From the NCBI GenBank assembly GCA_030159075.1, contig BROG01000003.1, positions 2,055,501 through 2,119,500 of the forward strand: a stretch of 64,000 bases of DNA, in the 5' to 3' direction. The position numbers were made by a program, and so were the translations under genes. The DNA is from Atrina japonica (lineage: Eukaryota; Mollusca; Bivalvia; Pterioida; Pinnidae). The first letter of the stretch is position 1; each line of letters starts with the position of its first letter. Below the pieces are notes generated by a model that saw only the letters and a list, made by a program, of their open reading frames with translations, searched no databases and was not told where the DNA came from. Shown here one piece after another: positions 38,335 through 50,141 of the stretch.

Positions 38335-38421
38335 CACATTTACCCCTAAAGACACATTTAGACTGGTCTAACTAATTGATTTACAGAGGAGTCCATTGTT
38401 TTTCAGGGGTTGGTGAGTTAA
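38331..38421 (-). mobile_element. 91-bp TTAA-flanked foldback element, family B, copy 2
   Basis: Inverted relative to the other two copies: TTAACACATTTACCCCTAAA at the left, and TTTTTCAGGGGTTGGTGAG/TTAA at the right. Exactly 91 bp. It shares the TTAA at 38331-38334 with the family A element. Confidence 0.85.
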
Positions 38422-38699
38422 ATAAAAACTAACTATACCATCAGTGAATAACAACATACTGCAAAATATAGTTTGTATGACAAGTGGGATGGTATATCAT
38501 TTGTGTGCAGACACCGCCTGCATTTGATGAAATATGTTGTAATTGTGTTAAATACTCCTTTCTCCCACAAAGCAAGGGTTTATACTGCTCTAGCTAGCAA
38601 CTTACACAGCATGGATAAAGATTTATTGTATTTTACCCACATCTAATGATTTTCACAATTTTAACTGTACCCCATCAAGTAATTTTCATAATTTTATTC

Positions 38700-38910
38700 C
38701 TCTAGTGATTCTCTCAATTTCAACCTTCAATGTAACATGGCAGGAACTATCCCCATGTGAAGCCATATTAAGTTTGCAAATGAAAAAGGACCAGAGGTAC
38801 ATCTTTAAAAAAAAATTTTTTTATCAACTTTTAGACATTTTTTACTTCCACATAGTTGACCAAATTTTCCAGGTGAGTGTCTTAAGACCCCTTTGGCCTC
38901 TGGTAATTGA
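38700..38910 (+). repeat. bivalve-type dispersed repeat, sense copy
   Basis: AACATGGCAGGAACTATCCC, GAAGCCATATTAAGTTTGC, AAAAGGACCAGAGGTACATC and TTCCAGGTGAGTGTCTTAAG follow the family order. No ORF. Confidence 0.6.
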
Positions 38911-39970
38911 GTATTAAAACATAAGCTTACCTGGCAATCTGTAAATTCTGTGGGTAGTTCAGTATATTTGATACCCTGTATCTTATATTGATATACATAC
39001 ATGTTGTACATTGTACACAAAGGCATCATCACACATTCAAACTGACCTATTCCCTACGCAAAATCGACCATACTTTCCTTATTTTCTGCATCCCCCCCTC
39101 CAACCACCAAATTTGTCTTAAATTTTTTTTTCTACCCACAAATTCCTGTAAATTACCATTTAATAACACTTCTTTTCATATCTGTAGGTATATATATCTA
39201 CTGGAAACTCGCGTTCATGGATTTAGGTCACTGAAGAAATTCATTTTCTTTTACCGATATTTATCAAACTAAATATGATTTTCTTGTGATTTTTTACCAC
39301 CAATCAAGATTTATAAATATGTACATGTATGTCAGGAATATGTACTAAAATTATTCTGTTTTAACAATGTTTATTAATGCTTTACCTAAAAAGTTTAATC
39401 AAAGTGTGTTATAATATCAATGTTGACATTTTATTTAAAGCAATAAATATTTTCCCAACTTCAAAGACTGCTGTGAGTTTCTCGTCAGTTAAGATCAGGT
39501 GAATGAGCAATGACACAACTTCTATGTCCAACTTCACAGACAGATCTTGCCAATACACAGTAAGGCAAACTTGACCAAAACTCTTTTGCATATTAATCCT
39601 GCACAAGAATTGTTAATAGTCCAGTCTATCGCTTTGAATGTCAGTTCTATCATAAAAGTATACATTGTAATGATAAAAAATAATTGAAAAGTAACATTCT
39701 AAATCAAATTTATAATATCTTAAAATTCATAAAGGATGCCGAACTGACCTTTAATAGCATATATTTCAACAAGTCTTGTAGACCTATATTTTTCAGCGAA
39801 TTGTTGCTATATTTTCGTCATTTTAAAAAGCAAAAATATACAAATAAAAGTGTGATTTGAAAATTACAATCTTGAAGTTGAGTTTATGTTGCTGAAATGC
39901 ACATACATGTGTAATTTTCCATCAATATAATGTGTTGTTAACCTCATACTGCAAAATGTGCTTTGACTTG

Positions 39971-40180
39971 TTCCCAATAAACAACTTAGCATAACATAAC
40001 TGCGTTGACGTTCCATCAACTCGTAAAAATGACGTCACTGTTCCCAATAAACAACTTAGCATAACATAACTGCGTTGACGTTCCATCAACTCGTAAAAAT
40101 GACGTCACTGTTCCCAATAAACAACTTAGCATAACATAACTGCGTTGTCGTTCCATCAACTCGTAAAAATGACGTCACTG
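39971..40180. repeat. 70-bp triplication, each unit with a full CRE palindrome
   Basis: Three head-to-tail units of exactly 70 bp at 39971, 40041 and 40111. The third differs by one base (GTTGTCG for GTTGACG). Each holds TGACGTCA, the full cAMP-response-element palindrome (40030-40037, 40100-40107, 40170-40177). The first two also hold TTGACGTTCC, which has a CRE half-site. The near identity implies a recent event. An intronic enhancer role is inference. Confidence 0.95.
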
Positions 40181-40984
40181 AGATTGCAACACACCTTCAT
40201 AAACTAAAAGTAATATTTTCAGGTACTAAATATTGATGAAAATGTACATAAGCATAAAACTTGAGCTACACGTAGGTACTACTCATACAAAAATCCTCTT
40301 CGGATTGCCAGTAATTAATACCGGAAAGTGAAAGTGTACATGTAGGCATATAGGAAATTATGAATTGAAACATTTTCATTTATTTTCAAATATTTTCTTC
40401 AAAAACCTGTTACCTTTGGGTACTTTTGAGATCAAAAATGATTTTTTTTATGTCTACAAACAGTAATTTGAAAATTCATTAGGTTGATAAGATTACATCT
40501 TAGGTATTAGGAGTTGATTGATAAGTACATGTTGTTCTTTTTTTTCAAAATATTTTTCTGATTTTGGAGATAAAATCACACAAATTTCAAAATGTCACAT
40601 GCAGTTTCTCACCTAAAGGAATAACTCAGTAAAGAAAAGTGGTGAAAAACTGTGTTTATATGTCATTAAAAGAACAATTCATTCTATGTTACTGCACTTT
40701 GTAAAAAAAGACAATTATAAAAGGAACAATATTATTGATTTCTTTAAATTTCATTATCTGTAGATTATTTTCTAAACAGTTGTTTGAAACTTGAAATTTT
40801 AAATAAAAAGATATCTGGTCCCCTAAAAATTGATTTGGGCTATTAGTACCAGCAGATTTTTTAGGGTGTCCCAGGATAAAAATGTTTAGCTCTGTCGAAT
40901 GACACTTATATTTTTGAACATTCACCATTTACTACCGGTATATCTATACATGTATGCGAATATTCAAATATTCATTTCAGCTGA

Positions 40985-41255
40985 AGTATCTCAAGAATAA
41001 TTAAGTAATTTTTAAACCTCAAGAATAAGTAATTTTTAAACCTCAAGAATAATAATTTTAAACATTATGAATAATTTTTTAAGTAATTTTAAACAACTAA
41101 TTTTAAACCTCAAGAATAAGTAATTTTAAACATTAAGAATAACTAAGTAATTTTAAACCTTTAGAATAATTGTAACATAATTTTAAACCTCATGAATATG
41201 TAATATTAAACCTTAAGAATAACTGTAAAGTAATTTTATAATCAAGAAGAACTAT
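40985..41255. repeat. degenerate tandem array, about 22-28 bp units
   Basis: About ten short units of the form CTCAAGAATAAGTAATTTTAAAC, with substitutions and indels (CATTAAGAATAAC, CTTTAGAATAAT). Low complexity, no coding sense. Confidence 0.82.
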
Positions 41256-42589
41256 GCTTTACCACATTGATTTACGAAAAAAACAGTAAACACCCTGTAA
41301 ATTCACACTGTTATTGTTAATTTGTTTATTCTTAATTTACTGGTGTTTTTTTTCACATCATGATTCTTCACTTTGGAGGACATTGAATTTTATTGGACAT
41401 ATTGATTTAGTTTTTAAAGTGATAAAGAGGAATGCTTGCTTCTGCTACAGATACATGTATGTTGACCTTTTGTCAAGTTTAAAGTGGACCACACTTGATG
41501 TCATACTGTTTTATAGATTATGTCACTAATGCAACGTCTTTGCAGCATGTACATATATTAACACAGGAGAGTGCAGCAAAACAGTTAACGGTAAAGAATT
41601 CCTCTCCAACAGTGAAGTTCATAACAACACTTTTGTCAGTTTGTGTCCCAAGTAACTTAAATGTCATCATAATCCCTCAAGTCATATATCATCTTAGAAG
41701 AGCTTGTTTCTGGCAATCAGTGTCACTATCAAGCTAAACATAATCTTTAGCAAACAGATGACTTTCTCTTCAGTTTCAATCAAGCAGGGCTATGATTAAG
41801 TTTTTACTAACTTTAAAGTAACAGGCGCAATTTCATCTAAATCTCAGTGTATTACAGTTTTATGCCACACCCTTACCTTTGTCAAAGGAATACCTTGCTG
41901 GAAGGTAGGCATAAAGAAAAAGTATCTTGATCAACAGGTAAAAAAAAAAAGATTTGGCAAATATTTCATGGGTAAAAGGTTAAACTTTTGGCCATTTTCA
42001 AAGACTTAAAAAGGGTTTTTAGCATGAACAGTCCCAGTATGTAGTTCAGAGATCAGCGAAGGTAAAATGTACAGGTGTGAAATTTAAAGTAAATAGGGTT
42101 GTGAAATACTTACTTGCACCAAGTAACTAGGTGTTATATAAATGAAATAATCAATAAAACAAAGGCTTTCACTCCTTCTGTAAATTGATAGACTTTTTCA
42201 ACTGAGTATGTACTTAGAAATGTCAATAGATAACATATTTTGTGAAGATTTTGCGTGCTAGTATGGTGAATTTTGGGTGAAGTGAATGAAAATCTGTCAT
42301 TGAATGGCTATAACGTCGGGGTAATATATCGGCTTTTTTATGAAAAAATGAATTGACAACATGTTTAATATGGTAAGATGTATGTATTAGGATTTTAAAA
42401 TGCATGTTCTTAGCTCTCAACATATTGTTTAAACTTTAGTCTAATATTTAGTTTACACTTAATGTAATTTGAAGTTAAAATTTCAAGAGTTCTTTGTTTA
42501 CTATATACAGTTGTTTGGATAATGAAATTGAACTTCTTTTAAGTCAGAAGCATGTTAGCAGTCTTTTGTTTTGGTAACATATGTATATA

Positions 42590-43880
42590 GTTGGAGGATG
42601 TGGTCATATGTTGTCAGTCATAGTCAGAGGATGTGATGTTGTCAGCCATATAGTCTGAGAATGTTGATAGTCAGAGGATGTGGTGTCAGTGTCAGCCATA
42701 GTCAGGATGTGGGATGTGCCATCAGTCTGATGTTGTCATATGTTGTCAGTCATAGTCAGAGGATGTGATCATATGTTGTGATAATTTGATCATATTTTGT
42801 CAGTCATAGTCAGAGGATGTGATCATATGTTGTCAGCCATAGTCAGAGGATGTGGTCATATGTTGTAGTGTAGTCAGAGGAGACATAGTCAGAGCCGATG
42901 TGAATTTGATATATGTTGTCAGTCATAGTCAGAGGATGTGATCATATGTTGTCAGCCATAGTCAGAGGATGTGATCATATGTTGTCAGCCATAGTCAGAG
43001 GATGTGGTCATATGTTGTCAGTCATATAGTTGTCAGGTGTCATAGTATTATGGATCATATGTTGTTATCAGGGTGTGTGATCATATGTTGTCATAGTCTG
43101 AGGATGTGATTGTATGTTGTCAGACATAGTCAGAGGATGTGATTATATGTTGTCAGACATAGTCTGAAGATGTGATCTTAGGATGTATATCAGTCATATG
43201 TTGTCATATTGTTGTCATAGTCTGAAGATGTGATCTTATGTTGTATGAGGATCATGATTGTTGTCAGTCATAGTTTATGGATGTTATCATGTGAGTCAAG
43301 AGTCTTATGTTGTATGAGGATGTGTTATCATATGAGGGTTGATCATTGTCATAGTTTATTGATGTCTATCATGAGGATGTTATCATATGTTGTCAGTCAT
43401 ATTCTAAGGATGTTATCATATGTTGTCATCTCATAGTCTGAGGATGTTATCATGTTGTCAGTCATAGTCTGAGGATGTTATCATGTTGTCAGTCATAGTC
43501 TGAGGATGTTATGTTGTCAGTCATAGTCTAAAGATGTTATTATATGTTATAGTCTGAGGATGTTATCATATGTTGTCATAGTCTGAGGATGTTATCATAT
43601 GTTGTCAGTCATAGTCAGTATAGTTTAGGAATGGAATCAAGTGTTTTTGTCATGTGAGACAGGGACTGGTGTTGTCATGACTTGATTATGATGTTATGTG
43701 ATGTCATGTTATTGTCATGTGGAAGGGAATGTTGTCATGACTTGTTATTGTCATGTGAGACAGGAGTTATGTTGTCATGACTTGATTATGTTATGTTATG
43801 TAGGAATGAAATCAAGTGTTATTGTCATGTGAGACAGGAACTTATGTTGTCTTGACTTGATTATGTGTTGTCTGTGTAGG
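42590..43880. repeat. degenerate 33-bp tandem array
   Basis: Most of the stretch is made of units like GGATGTGATCATATGTTGTC followed by AGTCATAGTCAGA, with many partial units. From about 43630 it grades into TGTTGTCATGACTTGATTATG and GTCATGTGAGACAGG words. Edges and unit count are blurred by indels. Confidence 0.88.
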
Positions 43881-44887
43881 AAGAGAACCCTTTCTATGGT
43901 TTCAATAGGAAACAAGATATGTAATTTAGCCAGCGATAAGGTACAGTTGAACTTGTGTGTGTACAGAAATCAGTAATTTTGGGGAATAGAAGAGAAAAGC
44001 TAACTACATGTAACAACTTACATAACTTTTCATGAATAGGCTGTCAGCTTTATTTAAAATGTTTGGGAGAAGACTTTATATATCCACAAGATGAAGTGTC
44101 TGTATCATTATTTTGCACTAAGAAATTGTTTTTGTTTTGGTAATGCTGATGTCTTTATGTTTGTAGGACTGAGAACTATGATCGTATTGGGTCCAATTGC
44201 AAACAACTAGTTGAGCCCATTATCTCAATATGTGAGAAAAACTTGGGTCTTTATTTGGCAGATGTTTTCAAATTTGACTTCTGGACTACACACACGTCAT
44301 TTTAACATCAGGCTTCAAATCAAATGAAATACAAGGGCCAGTTTTATCTTTGTTTGATCTTTCTGTGAAGAATCAGGAATTTCTCTTGGCATGGATTACA
44401 GAGATATGGGTTGTAAGATTATTTTTCAACCCTGATAATTAACCAAAGATTTTTCTTGAATTTGATTGGATTTAAAGCCTGACTCAAACATGATCTGTAT
44501 AAGTTGTGTAGAGATTTAATATTATGATATTGACATGTGTGGATTACTAACGATGTCATATGAATCGCTAACAGGGGCAAGTTTGACAGGAAGTTGATCA
44601 GCAAGAGTATCTGTATCTGATGGCCCGTCCTTTATGTCAAAAATCGACTTTACTTGTCCTTTGTTTGACAAGTTTGTCCATGCAAATTACTTAATTAAAC
44701 AATCATTAGTTGAGGTTTGTGATAAGACTCATTCTCTATGAACACATTACAGATTTGATTTTAAAACACTTTATGCCATACATTGTAAACAGACGATTTG
44801 ATGGCATTTTCATATTGAGACACTTAATAGTGAAAGATTATCAATGAAACTGGAAATCTTAGGAGGGAGATACTGGTGAACATGTCT

Positions 44888-44978
44888 TTAACTCATCAAC
44901 CCCTGAAAAACAATGGACTCTTCTGTAAATCAATGACTTAGACCAGTCCAAATGTGTCTTCAGGGGTTAATGAGTTGA
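44888..44978 (+). mobile_element. 91-bp TTAA-flanked foldback element, family B, copy 3
   Basis: TTAACTCATCAACCCCTGAA at the left, TTCAGGGGTTAATGAG/TTGA at the right (TTAA with one change). Again exactly 91 bp and close in sequence to 22807-22897. Confidence 0.87.
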
Positions 44979-45164
44979 AATTTCATGTACATAAATATAT
45001 CCTACAGTGCTGAAAAGGGTTGCCTTATATTGTGTTTATATGTTTGGTGTGATAATATGATTTGAGGGAAAACCAAGTCATTCAGATCACTTTTTGCAAC
45101 CCATTGCTGTGCTTTGTCATCACTCATGTCATATTTCTTATGTTTAAATTTTTGAAAACAGTGG

Positions 45165-45530
45165 AAACTGTCTTTAAAGACTATCCCATGTCATGAAAAT
45201 GTGGTCTCTCAAAAGAGGTCATAATGAAAGTAATGTTTGACCAAGTGACTATATGAATGTGCTCTTTCATGACAGGTGGTTTCTCATGACAGGTCCCTAT
45301 CTAATTAGCTTCCGTATATTTGCTTTTATTTGTGGGGGATTTAATTTCGTTATTTTCCTTGTCAATGAAAATATCGTGAAATTAAATACTCGTGAATATA
45401 ATACCTTATACTTATGAAGTATCAGAAAGACAATTCGTAATTAATCTTGCACGAAATTTAATACCCGTGAATATGATCTTTCACAAATGCACGAAATTTT
45501 CTCCCCATGAAATTAAACAAATCTACAGTA
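45165..45530. repeat. two adjacent dispersed repeat pieces
   Basis: 45165-45300 carries GTGGTCTCTCAAAAGAGGTC and ACAGGTGGTTTCTCATGACA, related to the GGTCTCTC element at 35381. 45320-45530 carries repeated GTGAAATTAAATACTCGTGA, GCACGAAATTTAATACCCGT and TGCACGAAATTTTC motifs in one orientation, opposed to CCATGAAATTAAAC. I infer a degraded fold-back element. Confidence 0.5.
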
Positions 45531-45689
45531 ACCTGATCAAATCCAGGGTGTACTTATGCTGTTATCTGGCATCCATTGAATGTGTCTTGTCAATTTTACA
45601 AAAGTCCTCTTATGAGTATTGTTAGGAATTATCTAAGGATCTTTAAGACAAATTTTCAAGGTCAAAAGGTCACATGCACCTTTATGAAT

Positions 45690-45850
45690 AGATTTCATTA
45701 ATTTTTAGACACTTTTTACTTCTTGTCAGGATCCAGATGGCCATTTTTAACTAAACTTGGCAGGATGTATCCCCTGCATAAAGTTTGCAAATTAATAGGG
45801 GCTAGGAACAAATAGGGCCAAACATAGTGCATCTTTTCATATGTCAATAA
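45690..45850 (+). repeat. bivalve-type dispersed repeat, sense copy
   Basis: TTAACTAAACTTGGCAGGAT, GTATCCCCTGCATAAAGTTT and GGGGCTAGGAACAAATAGGG match the family order. It lies 170 bp upstream of exon 2. Confidence 0.62.
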
Positions 45851-46018
45851 GCAGCATATTTTGACTAAGGTGACTATTTAGACACAATGTTTTGTTTTTT
45901 ATAGATTTCTCTTCTTTGTATAGGATACTAAGCTGTTCCAGTGATATGAATTCTAACAGATCATTCTCTATTATGTAAATGATTGCCGACGCTAAACATT
46001 TTATTTCTCTCTTTCCAG

Positions 46019-46145
46019 AGCAGAGAAAGAAGTGTATCTTAGATGGCCAGACACCATGTTGTCCAATATGTGGTCTAACATTGAGAGGTGGGGAGGTTGA
46101 GTCCCACTTTGCCATGGAGATGGATCGACTTGAAAAGATTGTCAG
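46019..46145 (+). CDS. RNF220: RNF220 coding exon 2, start of the Cys-rich RNF220 domain
   Basis: The 127-nt exon lies between CTCTCTTTCCAG and GTAAAT. The first two bases complete Lys228 from exon 1, and two bases are left over at the 3' end. It encodes KQRKKC, then CCPICGLTLRGGEVESHF, then EMDRLEKIVR. The C-P-I-C followed by a His 12 residues later matches human RNF220 (CPICQVLLRPSELQEHMEQELEQL, shortened here: CPIC, L-E-x-H, EL-E-L). It is probably a zinc-binding module. The AG repeats at the acceptor (CCAGAGCAG) give alternative sites, but only the one after 46018 keeps the frame with exon 1. Confidence 0.95.
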
Positions 46146-48750
46146 GTAAATTTCAAAATCAAAACAATAAACCTGTACAAATATGTAATAAGACAAGTTT
46201 ATTGGTGCATAGCAAAAGTCTTTGTGGTCATTCTGGCCCCAAATGTTGTCAAAATTATACCTTTGTCACCACACATTATAACAGTAGGCTTACTTACCTA
46301 AACACAGGCAATATTAAAGAACTGAATTGTTCTGAATGGGTATTATATAGGCATTTAAATGAGAAATAACATAATATTATTAAAACACTTATCAAAGTAC
46401 TAAAAATAAAGAAAGTGATGAGTTATTGGTTGTACAGTAATACATATAGTTTATAATTACTGCTGGACAAGTACTGAAATACACATTACTTGCCCACAAG
46501 CCATTTTGATTCATTTACATGTACATGTAGGTTGGGAGATAAGTGGATTTTTCCCTGTCTATACGGTTGTAAAATCCTAGAGTTGCTCTGCCAAAATTTG
46601 ATTTTTGATGGCTTTTGTGTCTACTGCCTCCAGTGCTAGGTAATTATTTTTGGGGAGAGGGGGTAAATTACTGAAAAACAATAAAATGTCGATTTCCAAA
46701 ACTGCCCACTTTTTGTAAATGCATATACAGAAGGTGCAGGTAAGTCTCTGGCTCAAATATTATCAACACCTCTGAAGACGTAAAATATGATAACTTTTAT
46801 TTAAATAGAAGATGATTTGAGGGGATATTGGAAGTTTGGTTTTAAAAATCAAGGATTAAGTTCTTCATTTAGTTATTACCCAGTATTCACCTTTCTTTAT
46901 CGGGATGGAGTGAAACTTATGTCATAGTTGATAAAATAAAAGAATGGTAGATGATATTATCATTTCTGAAGTGAGCTGCGGGAACAGTAAGAAATAATAA
47001 ACTTGCTGTCCATCATTGTTCTTACCAGGATGTTTTTGAATTTTATGCTTATGTGTTTTGAAAAACGACATAACTGTAATATAATGTAGATTGCACTTTA
47101 AGCATCATGTATATTTCAGTGATTCTGATTCATTTAGACTTGTGACAATTACATGATTAAATATTAATTTAGTAGTTTGTAACAGATGTGTTATTGCACC
47201 ATACCTGAGAGGTTTATACACAGTCATAGAAATTTTTATCACCAATTTTCATTCGAATTACTCTCGTATGGCACATGTAACTACCACAAATAAGTGGAAG
47301 AATTACTTAATCTTGTAAACAGCAGATTGCCATATTACTGTGATAAATGTCTATCATAGCTACCTTGTACCTGCACAGCCTTAACTCTAAACAATAACTA
47401 CATGTTGAGTTCTAATAATTCTTTGATCTGAGTTAGTATTTATAGTCACTTCACGCATATATAAAATTGTTTATTGTCCACACTGCTCAGAAATAATGTG
47501 ACAGCAATTCATGTAAGGAAAATCAAAGAACAGATCTAACCGTAAAATCATTAGAATGACGCATAAACTATTTTGTAATGAATAACAGGAAAAATCTGTT
47601 GCCCTATAAAATACTAATTTTATCCACTAACACTTGTTATCAAACATATTTTTTATTTTCTGCATAAAACTTGTAATGCATAATTGACTACCAGAATCGC
47701 AATAAATCACAGACTTGATGTTCATAATTTCCTTAAAAAGCATAATGTAGTGGAAACAGAATTATTTTTCCCAATTAAATTTGCATATTTGTTAGTATAT
47801 TGTACAGCCTAATACAAAAATAACTACAAAAACATATGAACTACACATTTTTGTCTGATTTTCTGTGGTAATACACTTGATAGTATTATGATCTGCAAAT
47901 GTTGGTTAGAATTTTGCAAATACATTGTAAAGTTTTTATAATATTACTAACCAGATAAATCATTTATGAATATGGAAATATTATTTTTACAAAATAACTT
48001 TACAATAAAAATCTAAAACTTGATTGATATATATATATATATAGAGTTTTTGAAATTCACTGGTCTTGCCAGAAAAATTGGTAAATTTTACAAAAATCCG
48101 GTGAAATCCATTTGATAACTGGCCCAAATGACATGTAATTTTCCTTTTCACTACAATTGTCTATATATACAGACCAATAAAAGTTTTCTTTGACCATTGA
48201 AATTCTTTTATTCATTTGTCCAGTTGACCAGTAAATTTTTGTTTTTTGTCAAATGTCCGATATATATATATTGATGACTGATTCAGTTGTCCCAGTATGG
48301 GTTTCTGGGTCAGTACTGATTTTTTTCAGAGGAAAAATAAAGAGAAAAGTATAGTTTCTAAATTGTAGTTTGTGTTAAGAGTATTAAAAGTGTGGTCCAA
48401 ACACATAAAATCTATTGGTACTTCACACTGTTGTTTTTTGGGTTTTTTTGGTTCTTGTTTTTGGGTTGTTTTTTTTTTTGGGGGGGGCTGGATTATCACA
48501 TTGCAGTGTGTCCGTCTGTCCTTTTGGTTTGTCTTTGACATATTTTAGTCATTTCTTCAACCCATATTTGGTGCAGATATACATCTTGTTTCTAATTTTT
48601 GCCCTTTATTTACTGTTGGTTGCTGACATTTCACATTTGTAGGATTAATGCTCTTGATATTTTTCAAACTACTACAAATCTAACAATAATAGCAGAATTA
48701 GAAATACAGTAAATTCTTTTTGGCAGACAATACTATGTATACATACACAT

Positions 48751-48895
48751 CATAGGCGTCGGAAGCAAATTGAAAGTGGGGGGGCTAAACCAACTTAAAA
48801 CACACACACGCCAGAAACGTCTTGGGGGCTAAGCCCTAATTTTCCCCCCTATCTTTGCCAGCCCCCCCCTAGCCCCCCCGGCTCCGACGCCTATG
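48751..48895. mobile_element. 145-bp MITE with G/C-tract ends and CACAT target duplication
   Basis: The left end CATAGGCGTCGGAAGC and the reverse-complemented right end CATAGGCGTCGGAGCC are inverted. Next inside are a run of seven G followed by CTA (left) and TAGCCCCCCC (right). CACAT directly flanks both ends (48746-48750 and 48896-48900). The interior is short and GC-rich, unlike the intron. The long G and C runs could form G-quadruplex or hairpin structures. Confidence 0.88.
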
Positions 48896-50141
48896 CACAT
48901 ATTCTGAATAATTTATCATCCTACAAAGCAAGTAAATTTATGATTTTATGCCTGTGTATAAAAATTATTTCTATATCTGTTTTGATAGATTCTGGTTGCA
49001 TTATTTTGAAATGGATCAATATTCACAAAATTTGGCAGGAATATGTCACAATCCATTTGGTGTGTTACTTTTAATTGATCTATGTTTTAATTACACGTTT
49101 ATGTACATATATGATAAGGTCATGTAAGATATTAACGGGGATTTATGATGTTATTATAATTATACATGTAGAAAAATTCAAATTTTGTTAGAAATATTGA
49201 ATGAGAGATTTGACTCCTAGAAGATAGTATTAAATAACAAAACTACATGTATATGGGATTTTATCAGTTGTTTAAAACATCCACTCATTACAGTTTAACT
49301 CACCAGAATTCAACTGTATTGGAAGTTAATTTCATTGGCTTTGGGGCAACATAGAATGACTTTGACAGACCTCATGTCATGAAGTGTTTGAAAACAAATA
49401 AAAAAAAAAACCATTTGTAAGTTTGCAAGCAATACAGAATGAATTTTAACCAATGGTATTGACAACTTCATGACAATTGTGAGTGTGAATTTAAGTTTTA
49501 AAAGCCAGAGGTTTACCATTTCTTCATTCCTTTCCTGGTAATTTTATTTGTCTTGTCTTATAACTTTATTATCTGTCTGACTAAGAAACTGTCATTGTTT
49601 GTGGGATGATCTGCTGTCCAGTGTTCCAAACCGATACCACTAGTAGTTTCTTAATTAGCGTCATTGTGATGAGTTTTTCAGCAAGTAAAATTATAGGCAA
49701 CTGACAGTTACCTAGACTTGTTGACAAATTGTCTCGTGCCAAAATTAAGTTATGTTTACATTTGGTACAATCTCGAGGCAACAAACTGCTTAAGTTCCAC
49801 ATACAAAGCTGAAAGTAATTTGAAATTGTCAGCTTTGCACCCTGACAGATTGTTTGCGGAATCAAATTATTTTGAAATAACTATGATCAATGGCTAATCA
49901 GTTGATCTGTTTGAACAGACAGTCGCAGGAACTTTGTTCATCACTTATGATGGTGGTGATCTTGAAGAATTGCCAGTTTGTGAAACAAGAAAACATTTGA
50001 TTCTTTTAATAGTATTGTTTTTAGATCCTGTTGTCTCCCAGTGACAAAAAATTTCAAGTCGAATTAATGGCCGTAAACAATATAATTGCAAACTACTCAC
50101 ACTTTGTAATACGGTATTTTGTCTTGTTTTGAAATAAAAAA

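Noticed and set aside
46088..46369. Plus-strand frame of 93 residues overlapping exon 2
   Set aside because: It is in a different frame from RNF220 and runs on into intron 2; the RNF220 frame has the conserved CPIC motif and fitting splice phases.
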